Below, one piece after another: positions 24,282-29,627 of a stretch of 29,627 nucleotides of DNA (its first letter is position 1; each line of letters starts with the position of its first letter). The position numbers and the translations under genes are program-made. This DNA comes from JAVDCA01 sp035764045 (lineage in GTDB: Bacteria > Pseudomonadota > Alphaproteobacteria > Rhizobiales > Xanthobacteraceae): assembly GCA_035764045.1 (NCBI GenBank), contig DASTZX010000179.1:1-29627 (forward strand). The letters run 5' to 3'. The notes under the pieces were generated by a model. It did not search any database, was not told the DNA's origin, and saw only the letters and a list, made by a program, of their open reading frames with translations.

Positions 24282-24560
24282 ATGAGGATTGCGGGACGTG
24301 TCGCCGTGCTTGTGCTGTCCGGTTACGCCGCTGTCGGGCCGGCGGCGGCGAACATCACCGCGACGACGCAGCCGAGCGTCGAGCTGTTCCTCTGGTGCGC
24401 ACAGTTCCCGGATGCGGTGTGCCGGCGGCAGGCGGCCCACACGGCCCATGCGCGCTGCCGCATCATCGGCAGAAGCGCGCGGTTCGTGCTCTCCGCCCTG
24501 CTCCAGCGCCACGTCGCACACGGCCAGGAGGGCTATTTCCTTTATGATTGCGTCCGTTAG
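24282..24560 (+). CDS. Small secreted cysteine-containing hypothetical protein (92 aa)
   Basis: This 92-residue protein has an N-terminal signal (MRIAGRVAVLVLSGYAAVGP followed by AAANIT) and a mature part of about 67 residues with four Cys: LWCAQFPDAVCRRQ, HARCRIIG and the terminal YFLYDCVR. Four Cys in an exported protein suggests two disulfides. Third positions are strongly G/C, supporting coding. GGGAAC lies just upstream of the ATG. It is divergent from the phosphotransferase gene and convergent with doxX. I do not recognise a family. Confidence 0.6.
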   Translation: MRIAGRVAVLVLSGYAAVGPAAANITATTQPSVELFLWCAQFPDAVCRRQAAHTAHARCRIIGRSARFVLSALLQRHVAHGQEGYFLYDCVR

Positions 24561-24587
24561 CGCCGGGTTCGCTTCGCCGATCGGCGC

Positions 24588-25040
24588 CTAAAGCTCCCGG
24601 CCGATGGCCCGGTCGACCGAATACGGGCCACCGCCGGCGATCGCGATGGCGAAACAGACGACACCGATCATCAGGACGTACTCGAAGCCGCCCGCACCGG
24701 CGGCATAACCCTTCGGCAGGTGCACGGCAAAGAGAGCCACCAGCATCTCGATCGCGAGCGCGGCGGCGAAAAACCGCGTGAACAGACCAATGATCAGACA
24801 CGCCCCGCCGACCGACTCGAGAAACATGACGACATAGGCCCACAGCAAAGCAGGCTCGACACCATTCTTGGCAAAGATGTTGGCGGCGACAGCGCCGGCG
24901 CCGACTCTGAACTTCCCCGAGACGTGCATCAAAAACATGACGCCGACGACGATACGCAGTACCGTCAAGGCGATCGGCAGCATCGTCTCGTAAAATCCGG
25001 CGAGTCCCGGAACCAGCAGTTTCGTGTTTGCCTGAGCCAT
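24588..25040 (-). CDS. DoxX-family membrane protein
   Basis: This 150-residue protein has four membrane spans and the DoxX N-terminus ALTVLRIVVGVMFLMHVSGK. VVMFLESVGGACLIIGLFTR and AALAIEMLVALFAVHLPKGY are the second and third conserved parts, and FEYVLMIGVVCFAIAIAGGG is the last. DoxX proteins are inner-membrane proteins related to a thiosulfate:quinone oxidoreductase subunit; bacterial relatives are linked to redox or thiol stress. AGGAGGG nine bases upstream supports the ATG at 25040. Confidence 0.88.
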   Translation of the reverse strand: MAQANTKLLVPGLAGFYETMLPIALTVLRIVVGVMFLMHVSGKFRVGAGAVAANIFAKNGVEPALLWAYVVMFLESVGGACLIIGLFTRFFAAALAIEMLVALFAVHLPKGYAAGAGGFEYVLMIGVVCFAIAIAGGGPYSVDRAIGREL

Positions 25041-25558
25041 GGCGCGTGCCCTCCTGTTCCTTCGATTCACACGGTCGCGGTCATCAGCCGCGAGTCCGAT
25101 GACGGCGTGGGACAATTACAGCAGGAATCGGGCTTGGCAAAATTGGGAGGATCAGGTCGCGCAATGGCAAATCTGATCCGTCGATGCTCGGCGGTGAGCG
25201 CAGTCTCCGCGCAAGCACAATAATTTCGCTCTGCGCCCAGTTCGCACATTTTTTGACCACGATCGTCGTTGCGGATGCAAATAATTTTTACGGTTCCATC
25301 CAAGGCGTTTCAATCCCGAGGCGAATGAGGTTGGAACGCCGCTGCCGCGGTGCTGGACGTTGTTGGGCTGATCGGACTGATCACGAATGCGTTATCGCAA
25401 AATTTTTTAATCGCCACGCCCTGGCTGAGCTCTCGGCACTCGCCGCATCGTGTCGGCTCTGAACGGGTCCCTCCCGCTGCCCGCCTATTTGCGCCCTTCA
25501 TCTGCGGCTCACATGATAGGCTCCCTGCCCCGTCCTCGGGCGACCACAGGAGCCGCTC
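25041..25558. other. Divergent intergenic region (doxX / monooxygenase)
   Basis: This 518-base gap is the longest in the window. It is notably richer in A+T than its surroundings, with A/T runs near 25222-25227, 25250-25257, 25280-25290 and 25398-25410, consistent with promoters or protein-bound DNA. No frame on either strand looks coding, and no clear inverted repeat longer than six bases was found. A possible promoter for the monooxygenase gene lies at its right end. Confidence 0.35.
25489..25517 (+). promoter_or_regulatory. Possible sigma-70 type promoter for the monooxygenase gene
   Basis: TTGCGC (25489-25494) and CATGAT (25512-25517) are separated by 17 bases and lie about 42 bases before the ATG. 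The hexamers are only partial matches to the consensus. The -10 overlaps ATGATAGG, also found 44 bases before the TAXI receptor start. Confidence 0.22.
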
Positions 25559-26530
25559 ATGATTCGAACGCCGATCTGTACGCTGCTCGACATCGAGCAC
25601 CCGATCGCATTGGGCGGCATGGGATCGGCGACCTCCCCCGCGCTGGTCTCGGCGGTTTCACGCGCCGGCGGCCTCGGCGCGCTCGGCTGCCACTACCTCA
25701 CGCCCGAGCAGATTCGCGAGCGCACCGCCGCGATCCGGCAGGAGACCAACAAGCCGTTCGGCCTCAACTTCCTCCTGTTCGACACCCGCGAGGACAGCTT
25801 CGCGGCGGCGCTCGACCTGCGGCCGGCGGTCATGCAGTTCGCGTGGCCGCGTCCCGATCAGGACTTGAAGACCTATTTCGGCCGGGCGCACGACGCCGGC
25901 TGCAAGATCACGCACATGGCGGGATCCGTTCCGGAGGCGGTGCGCGCCGCCGAGGCCGGCGCCGACATCATCATCGCCCAGGGCACCGAGGGCGGCGGAC
26001 ACGTCGGCTGGATGGCGAGCATGCCGCTGATCCCGATGGTCGTCGATGCGGTGGCGCCGATTCCGGTGCTCGCCGCCGGCGGCTTTGCCGACGGCCGGGG
26101 GCTGGTCGCGGCGCTCGCGCTCGGCGCGGACGGCATCCTGCTCGGCACCCGGTTCCTCGCCACCGACGAGTCGCCGCTGCATCCCAACTTCAAGCAGGCG
26201 ATCGTCGACAGCGACGGACACGATACGCAGCTGTCCGAAATTCCGGACCTCGCGTCCGGCCTGGTGTGGCCGGGCGCCATGACCCGTTCGCGCCGCAATC
26301 GCTTCATCGAACGCTGGGCCGGGCGCGAATGGGCGCTGCGTCAGCACCGCGCCGAGGCGCATCAACGTCTCCAGGCGGCGCGCAAGTCGGGCGACGTGGA
26401 CGAAGGTCCGCTGTCGATGGGACAGGATGCCGGCCTGATCAGCGACATCGTCCCGGCGGCCGAGATCGTCGCGCGCATCGCCAGCGAGGCGGAGCGGATC
26501 CTGACCCGCCTGCCCGCCCTGGTGGGGTGA
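25559..26530 (+). CDS. Nitronate monooxygenase family protein (FMN-dependent)
   Basis: This 323-residue cytosolic TIM-barrel flavoprotein belongs to the NMO / 2-nitropropane dioxygenase family. FMN-binding motifs are present: HPIALGGMGSATSPALVSAV at the N-terminus, IIIAQGTEGGGHVGW with the putative catalytic His148, PVLAAGGFADGRG and DGILLGTRFLAT. Enzymes oxidise nitronates to carbonyl compounds; related barrels act as enoyl reductases or on other small substrates, so the substrate is not fixed. AGGAG seven bases before the ATG marks the start. The C-terminal third (RSRRNRFIERWAGREWALRQ) is helical. Neighbours downstream are a secreted hydrolase and an IclR-controlled GST. Confidence 0.87.
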   Translation: MIRTPICTLLDIEHPIALGGMGSATSPALVSAVSRAGGLGALGCHYLTPEQIRERTAAIRQETNKPFGLNFLLFDTREDSFAAALDLRPAVMQFAWPRPDQDLKTYFGRAHDAGCKITHMAGSVPEAVRAAEAGADIIIAQGTEGGGHVGWMASMPLIPMVVDAVAPIPVLAAGGFADGRGLVAALALGADGILLGTRFLATDESPLHPNFKQAIVDSDGHDTQLSEIPDLASGLVWPGAMTRSRRNRFIERWAGREWALRQHRAEAHQRLQAARKSGDVDEGPLSMGQDAGLISDIVPAAEIVARIASEAERILTRLPALVG

Positions 26531-26693
26531 ACGCCTACCTCATCCGCGCGCGTCTCGATCGGGCCTCGCGCCGGAGGTGCCGACGGTCACTATCCGCCCT
26601 TTTTCCCCTACCCGCCGTAGCATACGCTGTTCCGTGAGGACCAACGGAAAGCGCATACCGTTGAAGCAACCAATTGCTTTCGGGAGGAAGACG

Positions 26694-27719
26694 ATGCTGA
26701 AAGCCTTGTTCTCACCCGTAGCCGCCCTGTCGGTCCTGGCGTCGTTGAGCCTCGGGATGGGGCCGGGCATCGCCGCTCAGCTAGCCGCAGGTATTGAATA
26801 CAGCTACGTCGAGCGTCCCGACGGCCTTCCGGACGACTACAGAGCGTCGGCTGGAACGTCGCTGAAGTTTTTGTCGATCAAGGCAATCGACGGGTTTCTG
26901 GTCCAAGCCGCTCTGTGGCTCCCGGAGGCGAAACCGCCCGCACAAACAACGTTGATCGTCATGGTGCACGGTAGCGGGGGCAACTACGCTCGTAGTCCGA
27001 ATAGCGCACTCAGCCGCAGCCTCTCGGCAAGCGGGTACGCGGCGCTCGCCATCAACACTCGCCAGCACGATGACAAGCGCAATACGGATAATTTTTTTGA
27101 GATCAGCCGCGACATCGACGCGGCGGTGCAAACCGCCAAATCGCTTGGCTACCATGCAATCGTTTTACAAGGCCACAGCCTCGGCACACTTCAAGTTCTC
27201 TTCTATGCTGCAACGAACTGGGATCGAGACATCAAGGCCGTCGTGCAGTTAAGCACCTTGGGAGACCTTCCCTGGCGATCCCGTTACCTGCAGATTCAGG
27301 ACGAAGATAAATTCCAGGCCTTGTCCGAGGCCGCCTTGGCGTCGCTTCGCGACGGCAAGGAGCACGAAATAATGCCCTTGCGCATGCGTCGAACTGCGAC
27401 CCTGGAGGAGCCACTTACAGGCGAACACTTCTTGACTTATCGCACAAACGTATCAGCCGGTGCTGATGGCCCCTACTGGATCAGGCGCGTCCCTCGTCCA
27501 ATTCTCATGGTGCGCGACGCCGGCGACACGATCATCCCGCCGTTCGAGCCCTATACATTATTGTCCTCGGCGACTTCGCCGGGTTCTCTCGTCCCCAGCA
27601 TCAAATTCGTGGTGTTGCCGGACGCAAAAGGTCCAAATCCCGGGGGCCACTTCTTCGCCGACAATGGCAAACCCCTCTCGGAGCTCATCGCAAAGTGGCT
27701 GACAGATCAGCATCTGTAG
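26694..27719 (+). CDS. Exported alpha/beta hydrolase
   Basis: This 341-residue protein has a signal peptide (about 1-28, FSPVAALSVLASLSLGMGPG) and an alpha/beta hydrolase fold. HGSGG (92-96) forms the oxyanion hole, GHSLG carries nucleophile Ser162, Asp275 or Asp278 in VRDAGDTIIPP is the acid, and His319 in NPGGHFF is the base. It probably hydrolyses an ester or similar bond in the periplasm. GGAGG six bases upstream fixes the ATG. Codon use differs from neighbours: it has TTA leucine codons at least three times and more A/T third positions, hinting at transfer. It is convergent with the IclR gene. The substrate is unknown. Confidence 0.83.
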   Translation: MLKALFSPVAALSVLASLSLGMGPGIAAQLAAGIEYSYVERPDGLPDDYRASAGTSLKFLSIKAIDGFLVQAALWLPEAKPPAQTTLIVMVHGSGGNYARSPNSALSRSLSASGYAALAINTRQHDDKRNTDNFFEISRDIDAAVQTAKSLGYHAIVLQGHSLGTLQVLFYAATNWDRDIKAVVQLSTLGDLPWRSRYLQIQDEDKFQALSEAALASLRDGKEHEIMPLRMRRTATLEEPLTGEHFLTYRTNVSAGADGPYWIRRVPRPILMVRDAGDTIIPPFEPYTLLSSATSPGSLVPSIKFVVLPDAKGPNPGGHFFADNGKPLSELIAKWLTDQHL

Positions 27720-27749
27720 GGAGGCGCGCCGCAGCGCCGGATTCTGCCA

Positions 27750-28517
27750 CTACAAGAGGCTCGCGATCCGATTCCTTGTGCGCTGGACTTCGGGCAGCGC
27801 CGTCCGGAGAAGCTGCTTCAGGCTGACCGCCGGGTCGGAGAGCTGCTGGCTCACCGAGGCCACGATCTGGTCGGTGCGATCGCGGACCGGAACGGCAATC
27901 GAGCGCAACCCGATCTCCACTTCCTGGTCGTTGACCGCGTATCCTAAGTCCCGCACGCGCCTGATCTCCCGCATGATGTCGGGCATGCTGGTCCTGGTAT
28001 GCGGGGTGAGCTTGTGGCGCGGCACGTCCTTCAACATCCGCTCGATCTCGCGGTCGGGCATTCCCGACAGGAGGATGCGGCCGTTGGCGGAGCAATAGCA
28101 CGGAAGGCGGCCGCCGATGCTCAGGCCCGAGGCGAGGCTGCGGCGCACCAGCGCCCGCGCGATGACGACCACGTCGGTGCGATCGAGCACCGTGACCGAA
28201 ACGGACTCCCGCGCGCGTTCGCTCGCGGCTTCGATGACCGGCTGGACCGCCCGGGCGAGCGGGTCGGACGACAGATAGGCCGATCCCAGCCGCATCGTGC
28301 GCACCGTGAGGCTGAAATACTTCCCGTCGTACCTGGCATAACCCAAATGCTCGAGACTGCGCAGGCAGCGGCGCGCCGTAGCACGCGCAAGTCCGGTCAT
28401 CCCGGCCGCTTCGGTGACCGTCATGCGGCCTTGCTGGCGTCCGAAGGCTTCGAGCACCGCAAGCCCCCGTTCCAGCCCGGCCACGTACTCCCTGTCCCTC
28501 CGATCGTCCCGACCCAT
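27750..28517 (-). CDS. IclR-family transcriptional regulator (PcaR/PobR-like)
   Basis: This 255-residue regulator has an N-terminal winged helix-turn-helix (about 10-70; YVAGLERGLAVLEAFGRQ, VTEAAGMTGLARATARRCLR, LEHLGYARYDGKYFSL) and a C-terminal IclR effector domain (about 85-250; ESVSVTVLDRTDVVVIAR, LPCYCSANGRILLSG, GYAVNDQEVEIGLRSIAVPV). The sequence is of the PcaR/PobR type that governs aromatic-acid catabolism. GAGGGG lies just before the ATG at 28517; the open frame extends to 28646 but would cross both operators. A GTTCG-CTTTT-CGAAC palindrome lies immediately upstream of the ribosome binding site, suggesting self-repression. The gene is divergent from the GST at 28660. Confidence 0.9.
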   Translation of the reverse strand: MGRDDRRDREYVAGLERGLAVLEAFGRQQGRMTVTEAAGMTGLARATARRCLRSLEHLGYARYDGKYFSLTVRTMRLGSAYLSSDPLARAVQPVIEAASERARESVSVTVLDRTDVVVIARALVRRSLASGLSIGGRLPCYCSANGRILLSGMPDREIERMLKDVPRHKLTPHTRTSMPDIMREIRRVRDLGYAVNDQEVEIGLRSIAVPVRDRTDQIVASVSQQLSDPAVSLKQLLRTALPEVQRTRNRIASLL

Positions 28518-28526
28518 GGGCCCCTC

Positions 28527-28541
28527 GTTCGCTTTTCGAAC
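28527..28541. promoter_or_regulatory. IclR operator candidate 1
   Basis: GTTCG-CTTTT-CGAAC is a perfect inverted repeat of five-base arms around five bases. It ends where the iclR ribosome binding site begins, 10 bases upstream of the iclR ATG. The arms match those of PcaR-type IclR operators. Its position fits repression of iclR itself. Confidence 0.6.
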
Positions 28542-28557
28542 AAATGCGCCGCCCTGC

Positions 28558-28588
28558 TTGACGCCGCAAAGGGCGGCGGGGCTATGCT
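28558..28588 (+). promoter_or_regulatory. Possible GST promoter
   Basis: TTGACG (28558-28563) followed by TATGCT (28583-28588) resembles a sigma-70 promoter, though the spacer of 19 bases is long. The -10 lies in a perfect inverted repeat, GCTATGC-TC-GCATAGC (28581-28596), which may itself be a protein-binding site. Operator 2 begins 15 bases downstream. Confidence 0.35.
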
Positions 28589-28602
28589 CGCATAGCGCAA
28601 AA

Positions 28603-28621
28603 CTGTTCGCTTTGCGAACAG
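28603..28621. promoter_or_regulatory. IclR operator candidate 2
   Basis: CTGTTCGCTTTGCGAACAG is a perfect palindrome of eight-base arms around TTT, the strongest operator-like site in the window. It shares GTTCG/CGAAC with operator 1, about 78 bases away centre to centre. It lies 38 bases before the GST ATG, just downstream of the possible promoter, where a bound repressor would block transcription. Confidence 0.65.
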
Positions 28622-28659
28622 GCGTAGGCGCAGGATGCCGCGCCACCGGGAGACTATCG

Positions 28660-29454
28660 ATGACGCTCGCCCTTTATCACAACGACATGTCGAGCTGCGC
28701 GCAGAAGGTCCGGCTCTGCCTCGCCGAGAAGGGCCTGCAATGGGAAAACCGCCACCTGAACCTGCGCGCCGGCGATCATCAGCAAGATTGGTACATCAAG
28801 CTCAACCGCCGGGCGGTCGTACCGACCCTGATCGATGGCGACGTCGTCGTCCCGGAATCGAACGTCATCAACGAGTACCTGGACGAGCGTTTCCCCGATC
28901 CGCCGCTGATGCCCAAGGACCCGTTCGGACGGGCCCAGGTGCGGCTGTGGACGAAGCAGCTCGACGAGGACATCCACGACGCGTGCATCGCCATCCTGAG
29001 CTTCGGAATCGCGTTCCGCCACCAGTATCTCGAGCGCGGCGAGCAGGGAAAGAAGATGCTCGACGAGATCCCGAACGTCATCAAGCGCGAGCGCCGGCGC
29101 GACGTGATCGACAAGGGACTCAACTCGAAGCACTTCGAGATCGCAGTCGGCCGGATGAAGCTTCTGCTGAGCGAGATGGACGAGGCCCTGTCGCAGCACA
29201 AATGGCTTGTGGGCAACGACTACACCATCGCCGACGCGGCGTTCACGCCGTACCTGGCGCGGCTCGATCATCTCAACATCCTGGGAATGACCGAGCCATG
29301 GCCGCGCGCGGCCGACTGGTACGAGCGCATCAAGCGCCGCCCGAGCTTCCAGGAGGCGATCGTGCGATGGGAGAACCCGAAATATCTCGAGCTCATGAAG
29401 GGCCGCGGCGCCGAAGCCTGGCCGGAGGTGAAGCGCATCATGGCGAAGGTGTGA
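28660..29454 (+). CDS. Glutathione S-transferase family protein (copy 2)
   Basis: This 264-residue cytosolic GST has a thioredoxin-fold domain (1-80) with MTLALYHNDMSSCAQKVRLC, where Ser11, Ser12 and Cys13 are active-site candidates. AVVPTL carries cis-Pro55, and PESNVINEYLDE the Glu66-Ser67 pair. The helical domain has YTIADAAFTPYLARLDHL and WPRAADWYERIKRRPSFQEA. It closely follows the layout of the GST at 4954 but has a longer C-terminal domain with a basic segment (NVIKRERRRDVIDKGLN). It lies downstream of two IclR operators and 9 bases before a Bug receptor gene, so it is probably inducible and co-expressed with it. GGGAG lies eight bases before the ATG. Its substrate is unknown. Confidence 0.9.
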   Translation: MTLALYHNDMSSCAQKVRLCLAEKGLQWENRHLNLRAGDHQQDWYIKLNRRAVVPTLIDGDVVVPESNVINEYLDERFPDPPLMPKDPFGRAQVRLWTKQLDEDIHDACIAILSFGIAFRHQYLERGEQGKKMLDEIPNVIKRERRRDVIDKGLNSKHFEIAVGRMKLLLSEMDEALSQHKWLVGNDYTIADAAFTPYLARLDHLNILGMTEPWPRAADWYERIKRRPSFQEAIVRWENPKYLELMKGRGAEAWPEVKRIMAKV

Positions 29455-29463
29455 GGGCCGGCC

Positions 29464-29627
29464 ATGCCATCGCATTCACGAACCGAGGCGGCGCCGCGCA
29501 TGCGAGCGCCAGCGTCGCGCCGGCTTGTGTCGGCCCTGCTGACCGGGCTCGCCTCCGCCTCGCTCTGCGGGCAGGCTGATGCCGCCGAGCAATACCCGGC
29601 TCGCGCGATCACGTTCGTCGTCGCTTA
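29464..29627 (+). CDS. Partial Bug-family substrate-binding protein (N-terminus)
   Basis: The gene runs off the right edge. The first 54 residues start MPSHSRTEAAPRMRAPASRR, followed by a hydrophobic signal segment (LVSALLTGLASASLCGQADA) and the mature start AEQYPARAITFVVA, the hallmark of Bug/TctC receptors (compare QAYPARPVRVIVPF in the gene at 3767-4765). AGGG precedes the ATG; ATG at 29500 is an alternative start. The GST stop is only 9 bases upstream, so they form an operon under the same IclR control. Confidence 0.8.
   Translation, partial: MPSHSRTEAAPRMRAPASRRLVSALLTGLASASLCGQADAAEQYPARAITFVVA

Noticed and set aside
22929..24560. Long plus-strand open frame of 543 codons
   Set aside because: Most of it is antisense to the clear APH phosphotransferase gene and has Arg/Pro/Ala-rich shadow composition. 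Only its last 93 codons look like a real small gene.

Overview
The window is GC-rich, densely coding bacterial DNA. It most resembles an alphaproteobacterium of the order Hyphomicrobiales (Bradyrhizobium/Xanthobacteraceae-like). The reasons are an HWE-type histidine kinase with stand-alone receivers, a DUF6894 protein, several Bug (TTT) and TAXI solute receptors, Tat-exported small proteins, and a perfect FNR/FixK-type box. This placement is inference from gene content. No rRNA, tRNA, CRISPR array, transposase or phage gene was found.

Layout. 1-1.6 kb: the 5' end of a small conserved protein, a one-membrane-pass coiled-coil protein, a decayed amidohydrolase tail and a possible 58-residue protein. 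1.57-3.74 kb: an NfeD-type membrane serine protease followed by a slipin, a classic membrane quality-control pair. 3.77-6.73 kb: a Bug receptor divergent from a glutathione S-transferase, then two covarying palindromic repeats and an amidohydrolase. 6.98-7.94 kb: a Tat-exported Kelch protein. 8.05-11.65 kb: a minus-strand signalling operon (receiver with tail, DUF6894, GAF-GAF-PAS-HWE kinase, receiver overlapping by ATGA). 12.0-14.5 kb: a TonB-dependent receptor. 14.6-15.8 kb: a periplasmic cupin plus cytochrome P460 pair. 16.1-18.4 kb: an exported YHS protein facing a CadC-like membrane regulator with TPRs. 18.5-20.2 kb: a DUF2231 membrane protein, a tiny membrane protein and a methyltransferase. 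20.6-25.0 kb: an orphan TAXI receptor, an ornithine cyclodeaminase/mu-crystallin enzyme, an APH-type phosphotransferase, two small genes and DoxX. 25.6-29.6 kb: a nitronate monooxygenase, an exported alpha/beta hydrolase, then a PcaR-like IclR regulator divergent from a second GST, which is followed 9 bases later by the start of a second Bug receptor.

How the genes fit together. Two GST + Bug receptor modules lie about 25 kb apart. With the amidohydrolase, monooxygenase, hydrolase and IclR regulator they suggest uptake and breakdown of small organic acids or aromatics, but the substrate is unknown. The second module has visible control DNA: two GTTCG/CGAAC palindromes lie between iclR and the GST, one abutting the iclR ribosome binding site and one just downstream of a possible GST promoter. 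A FixK-type box upstream of the amidohydrolase and an EcfG-like promoter upstream of the DUF2231 gene hint at oxygen and general-stress control.

The best-supported unusual items are the paired palindromic repeats (5700-5866), the IclR operators, the receiver/DUF6894/HWE-kinase/receiver operon, the amidohydrolase remnant at 1276-1374 and the cupin-P460 pair. No clearly new multi-gene system is proven by the sequence alone.
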